From Arachnia propionica (GTDB lineage: Bacteria; Actinomycetota; Actinomycetes; Propionibacteriales; Propionibacteriaceae), in contig NZ_RQZG01000014.1 of the NCBI RefSeq assembly GCF_003859805.1, forward strand, positions 40,704 through 104,703: a stretch of DNA of 64,000 nt. Reading direction: 5' to 3'. The notes beneath the pieces are model-generated. The model ran no database searches, had not been told where the DNA came from, and saw only the letters and a list, made by a program, of their open reading frames with translations. Shown in pieces: positions 8,903 through 18,410 of this stretch; position 1 is the stretch's first letter; each line of letters begins with the position of its first letter. A program made the translations under genes and the position numbers.

Positions 8903-10672
8903 TCACTCGGGATCGACGATCTGGCAGAGCACGTCCCCGGCGCTGACACTCTGGCCGACGGCCATCGCGAGCTCCGTGACCTGCCCCGGACGATGCGCCG
9001 TCAGGGGCTGCTCCATCTTCATGGCCTCGATGACGGCCACGACCTGACCCTCCTCCACGACCTCGCCCTCAGTGACCGAGACCTTGACCACGGTGCCCTG
9101 CATCGGGGAGGGCAGTGCGTTGCCGCTGGGGGCCAGCACCTTCGCACCACCGCGGTCCCGTTTCGTGGGGCGTCTCGGGGACCGGGCGGAACCGCTGCCA
9201 CGGGTGGCGAAACCGCCGGGTAGCTTCACCTCCATGCGGCGGCCGTTGACCTCCACGGTGATGACCTCGGGCTCCCCGAGGTCATCGGGCTCGCCCAGCA
9301 TCCCGGTGTAGGGCTGGATCCCGCCGGAGAACTCCGTCTCGATCCAGCGGGTGTGGACCCGGAAGTCTCCGTCGACGGCGACGAAGGCCGGGTCCTGCAG
9401 CACCGCCTCATGGAAGGGCACCACCGTCGGCATCCCCTCCACCACCAGTTCGTTCAGGGCCCGTCGGGCACGGGAGAGGGCCTCAGGGCGATCAGCCCCG
9501 GTGACGATGACCTTCGCCACCAGGGAGTCGAAGGCACCGGGAACGGTCATCCCGGCGTGGTAACCCTCGTCGACACGTACCCCCGGTCCGGTCGGGGCGT
9601 GCCATTTCACCAGGGTCCCCGGGGCGGGCATGAACCCTCGTCCCGCGTCCTCGGCATTGATGCGGAACTCGATGGAGTGTCCCCGAACCGGTGGATCGTC
9701 GTAGCCGAGGGGCTCACCGGCGGCGATGCGGAACATCTCCTTGACCAGGTCCAGGCCGGTCACCTCCTCTGAGACGGGGTGCTCGACCTGCAGGCGGGTG
9801 TTGACCTCGAGGAAGGAGATGGTGCCGTCGCGCCCGACCAGGAACTCGCAGGTACCGGCCCCGACGTAGCCGGCCTCTTTCAGGATGTCCTTGGAGGAGC
9901 GGTACAGCAGGTCCTGCTGTTCAGCGGTGAGGAACGGTGCCGGTGCCTCCTCCACCAGCTTCTGGTGACGACGCTGCAGCGAGCAGTCCCGGGTGGAGAC
10001 CACCACCACGTTGCCGTGGGAGTCCGCGAGGCACTGGGTCTCCACGTGCCGGGGCGCGTCGAGGTAGCGCTCGACGAAGCACTCGCCCCGTCCGAAGGCG
10101 GTGACCGCCTCCCTCGTCGCCGAGTCGAAGAGTTCCGGGATCTCCGCCAGGGTGCGCGCCACCTTCAGCCCGCGGCCACCACCCCCGAAAGCCGCCTTGA
10201 TGGCCACGGGGAGCCCGTGCTGCTCGGCGAAGGCGACCACCTCGTCGGCATCGACGACCGGATCCGCGGTGCCGGGAACCTGTGGGGCACCCACCCGTTG
10301 CGCCAGGTGACGGGCCCTGACCTTGTCCCCGAGCTTCTCGATCGCCTCGGGTGGTGGGCCGATCCAGGTCAGTCCCGCATCGATGACGGCGCGTGCGAAC
10401 TCCGCGTTCTCAGCCAGGAAACCGTAACCGGGGTGGACCGCATCCGCGCCGGAGCGCTGCGCGACGGTGAGCAACTTGTCGACATGGAGATAGGTGTTGG
10501 CCGGGGTGGCACCATCCAGGGCGAATGCCTCGTCGGCGAGCCTCACGAACAGGGACCCCGCATCCGAGTCGGCGTACACCGCGACGGAGGCGATTCCTGA
10601 GTCTTTCGCGGCACGGATCACCCGAACGGCGATCTCGCCTCGATTCGCGATCAGGACTTTCGAGATGGCCAC
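8903..10672 (-). CDS. accA3: Acetyl/propionyl-CoA carboxylase alpha subunit (biotin carboxylase + BCCP)
   Basis: A 589-residue fusion. The N-terminus [20 protein letters not shown] starts the biotin carboxylase (BC) domain, with a glycine-rich ATP-grasp loop (FGGGGRGLK) and the family motif [20 protein letters not shown]. The C-terminal biotinyl domain has EAMKM with K552 as the biotinylated lysine, 37 residues from the end. The GTG at 10672 is preferred over the ATG at 10681, because GGAAAGGA lies about 8 nt before the GTG but touches the ATG. The subunit carboxylates biotin, and the beta subunit at 13768 transfers the group to acyl-CoA. The biotin ligase is at 15411. Confidence 0.95.
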   Translation of the reverse strand: MAISKVLIANRGEIAVRVIRAAKDSGIASVAVYADSDAGSLFVRLADEAFALDGATPANTYLHVDKLLTVAQRSGADAVHPGYGFLAENAEFARAVIDAGLTWIGPPPEAIEKLGDKVRARHLAQRVGAPQVPGTADPVVDADEVVAFAEQHGLPVAIKAAFGGGGRGLKVARTLAEIPELFDSATREAVTAFGRGECFVERYLDAPRHVETQCLADSHGNVVVVSTRDCSLQRRHQKLVEEAPAPFLTAEQQDLLYRSSKDILKEAGYVGAGTCEFLVGRDGTISFLEVNTRLQVEHPVSEEVTGLDLVKEMFRIAAGEPLGYDDPPVRGHSIEFRINAEDAGRGFMPAPGTLVKWHAPTGPGVRVDEGYHAGMTVPGAFDSLVAKVIVTGADRPEALSRARRALNELVVEGMPTVVPFHEAVLQDPAFVAVDGDFRVHTRWIETEFSGGIQPYTGMLGEPDDLGEPEVITVEVNGRRMEVKLPGGFATRGSGSARSPRRPTKRDRGGAKVLAPSGNALPSPMQGTVVKVSVTEGEVVEEGQVVAVIEAMKMEQPLTAHRPGQVTELAMAVGQSVSAGDVLCQIVDPE

Positions 10673-10708
10673 GATGCACATCCTTTCCAGAGGTTTCACC
10701 TGCTCGGC

Positions 10709-10714
10709 AGTGTA
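10709..10714 (-). promoter_or_regulatory. Candidate -10 element of the carboxylase alpha gene
   Basis: TACACT reads toward the biotin carboxylase gene about 37 bp before its GTG start. This leaves room for the Shine-Dalgarno sequence seen there, so this transcript is leadered, unlike its divergent neighbour. Confidence 0.45.
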
Positions 10715-10744
10715 GTGCGAAGCCCGGCCGCTTCGGGAGAACCG

Positions 10745-10750
10745 TAGAGT
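10745..10750 (+). promoter_or_regulatory. -10 element of a leaderless promoter (Nudix gene)
   Basis: TAGAGT lies 6 nt before the ATG at 10757, and no Shine-Dalgarno sequence is present. The geometry predicts transcription starting at or next to the A of the ATG. Confidence 0.7.
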
Positions 10751-10756
10751 TGGGAC

Positions 10757-11248
10757 ATGGCAACACCAGGGTTCATCACGGAGTTGAGACGTCACATCGG
10801 ACATGCTCCGCTGTGGTTGATGGGGGCCAACGCACTGGTCCTGCGTGATGGCGGGACCGGACCGGAGGTGCTGCTGTTCCGGCGCAGTGACAACGGGGAC
10901 TGGGCCGGGATCGCGGGCATCGTGGAGCCGGGGGAGCATCCCGCCACCACCGTGGTGCGGGAGGCGATGGAGGAGGGCTGCGTCGAGATCGAGGTCGAAC
11001 GACTGCTGTGGGTGGTCGTCATGGATGAGATCACCTACGTCAACGGGGACCGCTGCCAGTTCCTCGACCACGGCTTCCGGGCCCGACTCGTCGGTGGGGA
11101 ACCCGGCATCGGTGATGGTGAGGCGTGCGACTGGGGATGGTTCCCGGTCGACCGGTTGCCCGAACCTCGGCAGGAGCGCCTGGACGCACTGGTGCGGATC
11201 TGCCTGGCCGACCCTGCGGAGGTCGTGACTGATCTGGAGGGCTGGTGA
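10757..11248 (+). CDS. Nudix hydrolase with a slightly degenerate Nudix box
   Basis: A 163-residue Nudix-fold protein. The box runs G54-x5-E60-x7-R68-E69-A-M-E72-E73-x-C75-V76, so the metal-binding REuxEE core is intact but the conserved glycine near its end is cysteine here. Nudix enzymes cleave nucleoside diphosphates linked to another group, and the substrate cannot be told. The sequence [22 protein letters not shown] resembles actinobacterial proteins annotated as NUDIX domain-containing. The start is leaderless. The stop overlaps the next gene's GTG (GTGA), so it is coupled to the lipoprotein that follows. Confidence 0.88.
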   Translation: MATPGFITELRRHIGHAPLWLMGANALVLRDGGTGPEVLLFRRSDNGDWAGIAGIVEPGEHPATTVVREAMEEGCVEIEVERLLWVVVMDEITYVNGDRCQFLDHGFRARLVGGEPGIGDGEACDWGWFPVDRLPEPRQERLDALVRICLADPAEVVTDLEGW

Positions 11249-11673
11249 GAGGCCCACTCGTCACGTCACTCCTGGCCGGGGGACTGAGCGTGGCGCTGCT
11301 GGCCGGATGTTCAGCGGCGCCCGGGCCCATCGAGGTGTCCGTCAGTCCGTCCGCCACGGCGGTGCCGTCCCGGCCGAGCGGTGGGATCCCGCTCGCGGAA
11401 CTCGGGTTCCGCAACGGCCCGGACGACCTCTGGCTGCCGGAACAGGTGCTCGTCGTCGAGCAGGTGGACATGGCGAACAACGTCACCCTCGTGATGGCCA
11501 AGCCGTCCGGTGAGGAACTCACCCACTGGTTGCGGGAACACCTGCCCGCCGCGGGCTACGAGATCACCGCCGACGGTGCGGGCTCCCTGCTGTTCCACAG
11601 GGAGCCCTGGCAGGGGGCGTTCACCGTGACCGGGGAGTACAGCGCCCTCAGCCTGCGCACCGACCGGGAGTAG
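11245..11673 (+). CDS. Small lipoprotein of unknown function
   Basis: A 142-residue predicted lipoprotein with a GTG start overlapping the Nudix stop. The signal peptide ([17 protein letters not shown]) has the lipobox LAGC at about residues 19-22, and a Ser/Pro-rich linker follows. The C-terminal region ([13 protein letters not shown], then [23 protein letters not shown]) resembles the lipoprotein at 7529. No function is recognised. Coupling to a Nudix enzyme is probably of local origin rather than functional. Confidence 0.78.
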   Translation: MRGPLVTSLLAGGLSVALLAGCSAAPGPIEVSVSPSATAVPSRPSGGIPLAELGFRNGPDDLWLPEQVLVVEQVDMANNVTLVMAKPSGEELTHWLREHLPAAGYEITADGAGSLLFHREPWQGAFTVTGEYSALSLRTDRE

Positions 11674-11676
11674 CGG

Positions 11677-12684
11677 TCACTGGGCGGAGGAGGGGGAACC
11701 CACCTCGCCCGGGAGCACGGCAGCCGCCTCCAGCTGCGCCGCGACGGCCGGTGCCCCCATGCTGAGGGAGCTCTCCCCGAGGGTGGCCAGCATCGTGCGG
11801 ACGTTGGCGAGCTGCTCGGTGATGGAGTCGCGACGGGCGGCCAGCGCGGCCAGTTCGCGTTCGGACTCCCGCTTGACCCGTTCGGCCGAGGCACGTGCGC
11901 TCTCCAGCATGGAACGGGACTCCTGGGTGGCGCGTTCCTGCATGGCCGAGGCATCGGTGCGGGCCTGGGTCATGATCCGCTCCGCCTCGTTCTGGGCCTC
12001 CGTCACCTTGCTGCTGGCCAGGCTCAGGGCGCGCTCGTGGGTGGCCATCTGGGAGGCGAACTCCTCGGCGGCGCGGTCCCGACGCTCCGCCAGCGAGGCC
12101 TCGAACTCGGCCGCGGCGGCACCGGCGGCGGCACGCTGCTTCTCGAACAGTGCCTCTGCCTCCTGGCGCCGGGCCGACGACTCGCGTTCAGCCGCGTCGA
12201 GCAGCTCCTCGGCGTCGGACTTGGCCTGCAGCAGGACCCGGGCGGCGTCGGCATCGGCCTTGGAGCGGGTCTCGTAGGCGTACGAGTCCGCCGAGTTGCG
12301 GGAGTGCTCGACCTCCTCCTCCACCTGGGCCTGCATGGCCTCGGCGTCCTGCTTGGCCCGGTCGAGGATGTCGTCGGCCTCGGTCTGCGCAAGGTTGAGG
12401 ATCTTCCCGATCCGCTCACCGAGGGCGGAGAAGTCGGTGGTCCGGGCCGCAGCCTGTGCCTGGGCGTTGGTGGCCTGGTCCTCCAGGTCGGAGATCTTCT
12501 CCTTGAGCGAGGCCACCTCCTGCTGGGCGGCCTCGAGGGCCTGGTTCAGGTCGTTGATCTCCACGGTCTGCGTGGCTGCTTCCTGAATGGCGGCGGCATG
12601 GCTCTGGCGCATACGACGAAGCACGGAATCCACTTGGGCTGGATCGTAACCGCGTCGCACCATCGCGAAGGTCTCGTCGGTCAT
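11677..12684 (-). CDS. DivIVA-domain coiled-coil protein
   Basis: A 335-residue protein whose N-terminus (FAMVRRGYDPAQVDSVLRRM) matches the lipid-binding DivIVA/Wag31 domain. From about residue 25 to 305 it is almost continuous Ala/Glu/Arg-rich coiled coil, and a short tail closes it. CCAGGAGACC precedes the ATG at 12684. Such proteins mark curved membrane or poles and organise growth or division in actinobacteria. This is not obviously the main Wag31, which normally lies near the dcw cluster, so it is better called a DivIVA-like scaffold. A candidate -10 (TAACTT, complement of 12759-12764) lies about 75 bp upstream. Confidence 0.85.
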   Translation of the reverse strand: MTDETFAMVRRGYDPAQVDSVLRRMRQSHAAAIQEAATQTVEINDLNQALEAAQQEVASLKEKISDLEDQATNAQAQAAARTTDFSALGERIGKILNLAQTEADDILDRAKQDAEAMQAQVEEEVEHSRNSADSYAYETRSKADADAARVLLQAKSDAEELLDAAERESSARRQEAEALFEKQRAAAGAAAAEFEASLAERRDRAAEEFASQMATHERALSLASSKVTEAQNEAERIMTQARTDASAMQERATQESRSMLESARASAERVKRESERELAALAARRDSITEQLANVRTMLATLGESSLSMGAPAVAAQLEAAAVLPGEVGSPSSAQ

Positions 12685-12887
12685 CGGGGTCTCCTGGTTC
12701 TTGTGTCACGGGAAGGGGGGCCGTTCAGTGCCGATTCGGCGTACTGCCACAAGGCCTAAAGTTAGCACTCCCCACCCGGCGGGATCGACCCCCCTCGGTG
12801 GAAGAAGGCCTGCCCGGCTGTCACGTCGAGCAACACGGGTGACCATGTCGTGCTCCCGGGCACGGCAGGACAGGAGGTGCTGGCCGA

Positions 12888-13541
12888 TCAGCCAGGCATC
12901 GATGGTTTGTGGGAGCCGCGGTCGGACGTGCCGAGGCCGGAGGGGTGGTGCCGCCACAGCGTCGGCCACTGCACGCCCAGATCCAGCAGGATCTGCCGCA
13001 GCAGGGGCAGGGACAGTCCCACCACGTTGTGCGGGTCACCGTCGATCCCGGTGATGAAGGCCCCACCCAGACCGTCGATGGTGAAGGCGCCGGCGACGTT
13101 CTCGGGCTCGCCCGAGGCCGCGTAGGCCAGCACCTCGTCCTCGGTGAGGTCGGCGAACCGCACCACGGTGCTGGCGGCACGCAGGGCCCGCTGTTCCCAA
13201 CCGTCGCGTCGCACCAGCACGAAGTGCCCGGTGTGGAGCACCCCCTGTCTGCCGGACATGCGTCGCCAGAGCTCGGCGGCGACCTCGGGGGAGCGGGGTT
13301 TCCCCCGGGCCCGGCCGTCGAACTCCAGCACCGAGTCACAGGCGACGATGACGGCGTCATCGGTGACCCGCGCCGCCACCGATTCCCCCTTGGCACGTGC
13401 CAAGGTCTGGACCAGGTCCAGCGGTCGGGACTCGGTGACGGTCGACTCGTCGAAGTCGCTGGCCATGACCTCGGGATCGAGACCGGCGCGGCGCAGCAGC
13501 TCCAGCCTCGAGGGTGACTTGGATGCGAGGATGAGTCTCAT
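12888..13541 (-). CDS. maf: Maf-like nucleoside triphosphate pyrophosphatase
   Basis: A 217-residue Maf family protein. RLILASKSPSRLELLRRAG is the family N-terminus with the substrate-binding SxSPxR pattern, and SDFDESTV follows. Known members hydrolyse dTTP/UTP or modified nucleotides to monophosphates. The ATG at 13541 shares its A with the stop (TGATG) of the preceding epsilon subunit gene, so it is translationally coupled. The upstream in-frame start at 13565 lies within that gene and is less likely. The order accD-accE-maf is conserved in actinobacteria (known from M. tuberculosis). Confidence 0.93.
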   Translation of the reverse strand: MRLILASKSPSRLELLRRAGLDPEVMASDFDESTVTESRPLDLVQTLARAKGESVAARVTDDAVIVACDSVLEFDGRARGKPRSPEVAAELWRRMSGRQGVLHTGHFVLVRRDGWEQRALRAASTVVRFADLTEDEVLAYAASGEPENVAGAFTIDGLGGAFITGIDGDPHNVVGLSLPLLRQILLDLGVQWPTLWRHHPSGLGTSDRGSHKPSMPG

Positions 13542-13771
13542 CAGAATCGGATGAAGGTGCGCCACGCGTCACGGCCATTGACCAGGGGCGTGCGCACCGT
13601 GCGGTAGTAGGACTTCCAGCCTCCCGCCAGCGGACGGTCGGCTGCTGGTTTCAGGGTGTCAGGGGTCAGGGCGGCACTGAGCACGGCGACGAGCGCGGCG
13701 AGCTCCTCGTCGGTGGCGCCACCCGAGACCGTGAACAGGGGCTGTTCCACCACCCCCTCGACGCCGCTCAC
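13541..13771 (-). CDS. accE: Acyl-CoA carboxylase epsilon subunit
   Basis: A 76-residue small subunit. Its signature is an N-terminal [21 protein letters not shown] and a C-terminal Trp-containing tail ([11 protein letters not shown] ... WRTF). In actinobacteria epsilon subunits tether the alpha (BC-BCCP) and beta (CT) subunits and raise activity. The GTG at 13771 overlaps the beta subunit stop (GTGA). It lies directly between accD and maf, as in related genomes. Confidence 0.9.
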   Translation of the reverse strand: MSGVEGVVEQPLFTVSGGATDEELAALVAVLSAALTPDTLKPAADRPLAGGWKSYYRTVRTPLVNGRDAWRTFIRF

Positions 13772-15342
13772 AGCGGGATGTTCCCGTGCTTCTTGGGTGG
13801 CAGCTGCTCACGTTTCGAACGCAGCAACCGCAGCACCCGGATGATCTGGGACCTGGTCTCGTGCGGATAGATCACCTGGTCGATGTAGCCGCGCTCCGCC
13901 GCCACGTACGGGTTGGCCAGTTCGTCGTCGTACTCGGTGATCAGCTGCTGACGCAGCGCCTCCGGGTCCTCGGCGTCCTGGAGGGTCCTGCGGTGGAGGA
14001 TGTTCACCGCGCCCTGCGCCCCCATCACGGCGATCTGCGCCGTCGGCCAGGCGAAGTTCACATCCGCCCCGAGATGCTTCGAGCCCATCACCACGTAGGC
14101 CCCGCCGTACGCCTTGCGGGTGATGACGGTGATCAGTGGCACCGTGGCCTCGGCGTAGGCGTAGATCAGTTTCGCCCCACGGCGGATGATGCCCTGATGC
14201 TCCTGGCCCACCCCGGGCAGGAAGCCCGGGACATCCACGAAGGTCAGCACCGGGATGTTGAAGGCGTCGCAGGTGCGCACGAAACGCGCTGCCTTCTCCG
14301 AGGCGTCGATGTCCAGGCATCCCGCGAAATTCGTGGGCTGGTTCGCCACGATGCCGATGGGTCGGCCCTCGATGCGTCCGAAACCCGTGATGACGTTCGC
14401 GGCGAACAGCTGCATCACCTCGAGGAACTCCTCGTCGTCGAGGACGTTGTGGATGATCTGACGCATGTCGTAGGGCTGGTTCGCGGAATCGGGGATCAGG
14501 TGGTCGAGCTCGCGGTCGTGGTCCGTGATCGTCAGGTCCACCTCCGCGTCGTCGTAGACCGGGGGATCCTCCAGGTTGTTCTGGGGCAGGTAGCTGATGA
14601 GGTCACGAACGTACTCGAGGGCATCGGTCTCGTCGGCGGCCAGGTAGTGGGAGTTGCCGGACCGGCTGGAATGGGTGCGCCCACCCCCCAGCTCCTCCAT
14701 GGAGACGTCCTCACCGGTCACCGTCCTGATCACCTCCGGACCGGTGATGAACATCTGCGAGGTCTGGTCCACCATCACCACGAAGTCGGTCAGGGCGGGG
14801 GAGTAGACGTGGCCACCCGCAGCAGCTCCCATGATGAGGGAGATCTGCGGGATCACGCCGGAGGCCCGGGTGTTGCGGCGGAAGATCTCACCGTAGAGGG
14901 CCAGCGAGACCACCCCTTCCTGGATCCGGGCCCCACCGCCCTCGTTGATCCCGATGAGCGGGCAGCCGGTCTTCAACGCGAAGTCGATGATCTTCACGAT
15001 CTTCTCGCCGTAGACCTCACCCAGGGCACCGCCGAAGACCGTCACGTCCTGGGAGAAGACGCACACGGGACGACCGTGGATGGCTCCGGTGCCCGTGACG
15101 ACGCCGTCACCGTAGGGGCGGCGGGCGTCCATGCCGAAGCTGGTCGAACGATGGCGGGCGAACTCGTCGAGCTCGGCGAAACTCCCTTCGTCGAGCAGGG
15201 CCAGCACCCGTTCACGGGCAGTCATCTTGCCCTTGGCGTGCTGCTTCTCGACCGCGGCCGTGGACCCGGCGTGGATCGCCTCGTTGATACGACGCCCCAG
15301 GTCGGCCACCTTGCCGGCGGTGGTGTGGATGTCGATCTCCAT
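13768..15342 (-). CDS. accD: Acyl-CoA (propionyl-CoA) carboxylase beta subunit, carboxyltransferase
   Basis: A 524-residue carboxyltransferase that moves the carboxyl group from biotin to acetyl- or propionyl-CoA. The ATG at 15342 gives [18 protein letters not shown]. The N-terminal half has the oxyanion-hole motifs ([16 protein letters not shown], then [14 protein letters not shown]), and the C-terminal half has the second pair ([22 protein letters not shown], then [14 protein letters not shown]). Length matches propionyl-CoA carboxylase beta chains of the AccD5 type. It heads an operon with accE and maf. Substrate preference cannot be decided by eye, but propionyl-CoA carboxylation is likely. 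Confidence 0.95.
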   Translation of the reverse strand: MEIDIHTTAGKVADLGRRINEAIHAGSTAAVEKQHAKGKMTARERVLALLDEGSFAELDEFARHRSTSFGMDARRPYGDGVVTGTGAIHGRPVCVFSQDVTVFGGALGEVYGEKIVKIIDFALKTGCPLIGINEGGGARIQEGVVSLALYGEIFRRNTRASGVIPQISLIMGAAAGGHVYSPALTDFVVMVDQTSQMFITGPEVIRTVTGEDVSMEELGGGRTHSSRSGNSHYLAADETDALEYVRDLISYLPQNNLEDPPVYDDAEVDLTITDHDRELDHLIPDSANQPYDMRQIIHNVLDDEEFLEVMQLFAANVITGFGRIEGRPIGIVANQPTNFAGCLDIDASEKAARFVRTCDAFNIPVLTFVDVPGFLPGVGQEHQGIIRRGAKLIYAYAEATVPLITVITRKAYGGAYVVMGSKHLGADVNFAWPTAQIAVMGAQGAVNILHRRTLQDAEDPEALRQQLITEYDDELANPYVAAERGYIDQVIYPHETRSQIIRVLRLLRSKREQLPPKKHGNIPL

Positions 15343-15398
15343 ACCGGGCACCCTACCCGGCAACCTGCCCCGAGACAGCGGTTTCCGTCTCGAAGCCC

Positions 15399-15404
15399 TA
15401 TCGT
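15399..15404 (+). promoter_or_regulatory. -10 element of a leaderless promoter (birA)
   Basis: TATCGT lies 6 nt before the ATG at 15411, with no ribosome-binding site between. This decides for the ATG at 15411 over the in-frame GTG at 15405. Confidence 0.7.
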
Positions 15405-15410
15405 GTGCCC

Positions 15411-16181
15411 ATGACGATGAGCCTGTGGCGGGAGATCACGTGGGTGGAGAGCACCGGCTCCACCAATGCCGACCTGGTGTCCCGGGCGCGAGCCGGGGCG
15501 ACGGAGGGCACGGTACTGGTCGCGTCGGAGCAGACCGCAGGGCGCGGCCGACTGGACCGGACCTGGACCAGTCCTGCCGGGGCCTGTGTGGCGATGTCGA
15601 TGCTGCTGGTACCCGGACAACCCTTCGACCGGTGGGGGTGGCTGTCCCTGCTGGCCGGGATGGCGGTGCGGGGGGCGTTGGAGAAGATCGCGCCCGAGCC
15701 CGGTCGGGTGCAGCTGAAGTGGCCCAACGACGTCCTCATCGACGGCCGCAAGGTGTGTGGCATCCTCAGCGAACGGGTCGAGCATCCCGACGGGGCGCGT
15801 GCGGTCGTCGGGCTGGGGGTCAACATCACGATGACCGAGGCGGAGCTGCCCATCCCCACCGCGACCTCCCTCAGGGTCGCAGGTTTCCCCGAGGACCGCG
15901 ACCAGCTGGTGGCCGAGATCCTGGCCCAGTTCGAGACCTGCTACCGCCGTTGGCAGGAGACCGGTGACGTGCGCTCGGAGTACCGAGAGCTGTGCAGCAG
16001 CATCGGGGCCGAGCTTCGGATCGTGGTCGAGCGCGAACAGGGTGTCACGGGCGTCGGGTACGACATCGACCGGTACGGCAGGATCGTCGTCCGCACGGAT
16101 CAGGGCCTTCGGACCTTCGCGGTGGGGGATGTCATCCACGCCCGTCTCGAGGAACCCGGCCTCCGAGAACCGAGAGCATGA
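15411..16181 (+). CDS. birA: Biotin-[acetyl-CoA-carboxylase] ligase
   Basis: A 256-residue monofunctional biotin protein ligase without the DNA-binding domain of E. coli BirA. Visible motifs are [10 protein letters not shown], the biotinyl-AMP binding loop [32 protein letters not shown] and VVGLGVNI, followed by the small C-terminal domain. It attaches biotin to K552 of the carboxylase alpha subunit encoded nearby. It is divergent from accD with a short intergenic region and begins leaderless. Confidence 0.95.
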   Translation: MTMSLWREITWVESTGSTNADLVSRARAGATEGTVLVASEQTAGRGRLDRTWTSPAGACVAMSMLLVPGQPFDRWGWLSLLAGMAVRGALEKIAPEPGRVQLKWPNDVLIDGRKVCGILSERVEHPDGARAVVGLGVNITMTEAELPIPTATSLRVAGFPEDRDQLVAEILAQFETCYRRWQETGDVRSEYRELCSSIGAELRIVVEREQGVTGVGYDIDRYGRIVVRTDQGLRTFAVGDVIHARLEEPGLREPRA

Positions 16182-16187
16182 CAGACT
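16182..16187 (+). promoter_or_regulatory. -10-like element before the PH-domain gene
   Basis: CAGACT lies 7 nt before the ATG at 16195. It is a CANNNT variant of the leaderless pattern seen at neighbouring genes, and no Shine-Dalgarno sequence is apparent. Confidence 0.45.
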
Positions 16188-16194
16188 GGTGGGC

Positions 16195-16689
16195 ATGGCG
16201 TTGAAGCAAGACCTCCTGGCCCGTGACGAACAAGTCGTCCTCCACCTTCGTACCCACATGAAGGCGATGTTCTGGCCGCTCATGGCACTCTTCGCGACGG
16301 CGGCCGTGTTCGGTGTCCTGCTGGCCTGGCTTCCCACGGACTGGCGGCCGTGGAGCATCTACGCCCTGATCGCCCTGGTGCTGGTGGTGGTCATCGCGCT
16401 CACGGTCATCCCGTTCCTCAGGTGGCGGACCTCCACCTACACCGTCACCAACCGTCGGATCATCACCCGGAAGGGAATCCTCAACAAGACGGGACACGAT
16501 CTGCCACTGCGCAGCATCAACAACGTCACCTACGAGCGTTCCGTCACCGACCGGATGCTGGGCTGCGGCACCCTTGTCCTGGAGACCGCCGCGGACGAAC
16601 CCCTCGAACTGCCCGATGTGCCCGGCGTGGAACGGGTCAACACGATCATCGCCGATCTGCTCTTCGACGGGGTCCCTGACCAGGAGTAG
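16195..16689 (+). CDS. Membrane protein with bacterial PH (bPH2) domain
   Basis: A 164-residue protein. After about 24 residues come two adjacent transmembrane segments (MFWPLMALFATAAVFGVLLAW, then IYALIALVLVVVIALTVIPFL). A C-terminal bPH2/YdbS-like domain follows (TYTVTNRRIITRKGILNKTG, then VTDRMLGCGTLVLET). Function is unknown, and the domain faces the cytoplasm. The order birA-PH protein-purK is shared with M. tuberculosis as I remember it. Confidence 0.88.
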   Translation: MALKQDLLARDEQVVLHLRTHMKAMFWPLMALFATAAVFGVLLAWLPTDWRPWSIYALIALVLVVVIALTVIPFLRWRTSTYTVTNRRIITRKGILNKTGHDLPLRSINNVTYERSVTDRMLGCGTLVLETAADEPLELPDVPGVERVNTIIADLLFDGVPDQE

Positions 16690-16698
16690 GCACGATAG

Positions 16699-16704
16699 TA
16701 GGAT
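16699..16704 (+). promoter_or_regulatory. -10 element of a leaderless promoter (purK)
   Basis: TAGGAT lies 7 nt before the GTG at 16712. It supports the GTG start, which directly yields the family N-terminus [13 protein letters not shown]. Confidence 0.65.
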
Positions 16705-16711
16705 CCACCCC

Positions 16712-17869
16712 GTGGATCGTCGTTACCGGGTCGGCATCATCGGGGGTGGCCAGCTGGCCCGCATGATGCAGCAGGCTGCCATCGCGCTGGGCATCGAGGT
16801 ACGTCTGCTGGCCGAGGCGTCGGATGCCTCCGCGGCCCAGGTGATCCCCCTCACGACGGTGGGCGACCATGACGACGAGGAGACACTTGCCGCCTTCGCC
16901 GGTGACTGCGATGTCATCACCTTCGACCACGAGCACGTCCCCACCGCACTGCTGCGGAGGCTTGGTGACGAGGTGGCGGTCAGGCCCGGCCCTCACGCCC
17001 TGCAGTTCGCCCAGGACAAGGCCCTGATGCGGCAACGGCTGTCCGGGATGGGGGTGCCCTGCCCCAGGTTCGCGATCTGCCGCGACGAGGAGCAGCTGCT
17101 GGCCTTCGGCCGGGAGGAGGGCTGGCCGATCATCGCGAAGACCTCCCGTGGTGGCTACGACGGCAAGGGGGTGTGGCGGCTCGATGCTCCCGACGAGGCT
17201 GCCGAACCGTTCCGGGGCAAGCCGGAGGTCTCTGCGGGGGAGGAGGTGGTGATCGTCGCGGAGGAGTTCATCGACTTCGAGCGGGAGCTGTCCGTCGTCG
17301 TCGCCCGCTCCCCGCGTCAGGCCGTGGTCTACCCGGTCTCCGAGACCGTGCAGCGAGACGGCGTCTGCGTGGAGACGATCACCCCGGCACCGGGACTTCC
17401 CGATGGGAAGGCCGCGGAACTCCAGGAACTGGGGCTCAGGATCGCGGGGGAGCTGGACGTCGTCGGGGTGCTCGCCGTGGAGTTGATGGCCGCCCGTGAC
17501 GGACGGGTGGTGGTCAACGAGTTGGCGATGCGGCCCCACAACACCGGGCACTGGAGCATCGACGGGGCACGCACCAGTCAGTTCGAGAACCACCTCCGGG
17601 CGGTGCTGGACCTGCCGCTCGGCAGCCCTGCCATGACCTGCGACGTCGCGGTGATGGCCAATGTGCTGGGTGGTGCCGAGACCGACCTCACCGGGGCACT
17701 GCAGCACGTCCACGCCCGCGACCCCGAGGTCGCGGTGCAGCTGTACGGCAAGCAGGTTCGCCCGGGCCGCAAGGTGGGACACGTCACCGCCTGTGACTCG
17801 GACCGGGACCGGGCACTCGCCCGCGCCCGTCATGCCGCCCGATACCTGATGGGAGACCCCGATGCCTGA
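16712..17869 (+). CDS. purK: N5-carboxyaminoimidazole ribonucleotide synthase
   Basis: A 385-residue ATP-grasp enzyme (EC 6.3.4.18) of purine synthesis that converts AIR, bicarbonate and ATP to N5-CAIR. Motifs are [17 protein letters not shown] at the N-terminus, [15 protein letters not shown] as the ATP-grasp loop, and [30 protein letters not shown] near the end. The GTG at 16712 is preferred because of the promoter geometry and the match to the family start. It overlaps purE by 8 bp. Confidence 0.96.
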   Translation: MDRRYRVGIIGGGQLARMMQQAAIALGIEVRLLAEASDASAAQVIPLTTVGDHDDEETLAAFAGDCDVITFDHEHVPTALLRRLGDEVAVRPGPHALQFAQDKALMRQRLSGMGVPCPRFAICRDEEQLLAFGREEGWPIIAKTSRGGYDGKGVWRLDAPDEAAEPFRGKPEVSAGEEVVIVAEEFIDFERELSVVVARSPRQAVVYPVSETVQRDGVCVETITPAPGLPDGKAAELQELGLRIAGELDVVGVLAVELMAARDGRVVVNELAMRPHNTGHWSIDGARTSQFENHLRAVLDLPLGSPAMTCDVAVMANVLGGAETDLTGALQHVHARDPEVAVQLYGKQVRPGRKVGHVTACDSDRDRALARARHAARYLMGDPDA

Positions 17870-18350
17870 TGTCGCCATCCTCATGGGATCCGACTCCGAC
17901 TGGCCGACGATGCGCGCGGCTGCGGAGGCCCTCGACGAGTTCGAGGTGGGTCACCACGCCGATGTCGTCAGTGCCCACCGGATGCCGGAGGAGATGGTGG
18001 CCTTCGGTCGCGGTGCCCACGAGCAGGGTTTCAAGGTGATCATCGCCGGGGCCGGGGGAGCCGCCCATCTGCCCGGGATGCTCGCTGCCCTGACCCCGCT
18101 CCCGGTGATCGGGGTTCCCGTGCCGTTGAAACATCTCGACGGCATGGACTCGTTGCTGTCGATCGTGCAGATGCCGTCGGGTGTCCCGGTGGCCACCGTC
18201 GCGGTGGGCAATGCCCGCAACGCCGGGCTGCTGGCGGTGCGGATGCTGGCCGCAACCGACCCGGTGCTCCTAGAACGCATGGTGCAGTTCCAGGCCGGGC
18301 TCCGGGACGCAGCGAAGGCGAAGGGTGCCGTGGTCAGGCAGCGCAGCTGA
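17862..18350 (+). CDS. purE: N5-carboxyaminoimidazole ribonucleotide mutase
   Basis: A 162-residue class I PurE (EC 5.4.99.18) that converts N5-CAIR made by PurK to CAIR. The N-terminal [10 protein letters not shown], the active-site stretch SAHRMPEEM and [11 protein letters not shown] are all present. It is coupled to purK by an overlap and terminated by a long hairpin shared with the convergent gene. Confidence 0.97.
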   Translation: MPDVAILMGSDSDWPTMRAAAEALDEFEVGHHADVVSAHRMPEEMVAFGRGAHEQGFKVIIAGAGGAAHLPGMLAALTPLPVIGVPVPLKHLDGMDSLLSIVQMPSGVPVATVAVGNARNAGLLAVRMLAATDPVLLERMVQFQAGLRDAAKAKGAVVRQRS

Positions 18351-18354
18351 GATC

Positions 18355-18410
18355 ACCCCGGAGACGACGATGGGCCCCGACCAGGTTGGTCGGGGCCCAT
18401 CGTCCGGGGT
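18355..18410. terminator. Bidirectional hairpin terminator between purE and the DUF3352 gene
   Basis: A perfect 16-bp stem (18367-18382 with 18388-18403) encloses a 5-nt loop. It is extended by an outer 7-bp pairing of ACCCCGG (18355-18361) with CCGGGGT (18404-18410) across a 5-nt bulge. The structure fills the space between convergent stops and should work on both strands. Confidence 0.88.

Noticed and set aside
10673..10681. ATG start for the carboxylase alpha subunit
   Set aside because: The only Shine-Dalgarno sequence abuts this ATG; the GTG at 10672 has correct spacing and the family N-terminus.
12762..12770. TTAGCACTC, which is one arm of a CIRCE (HrcA) operator
   Set aside because: The second arm GAGTGCTAA is missing at the required 9-bp distance, and the neighbour is a DivIVA-like gene rather than a chaperone gene.
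16712..18350. Long antisense frame across purK and purE
   Set aside because: His/Asp/Gly-rich composition typical of GC-driven shadow frames, no start signals, opposite strand to well supported genes.
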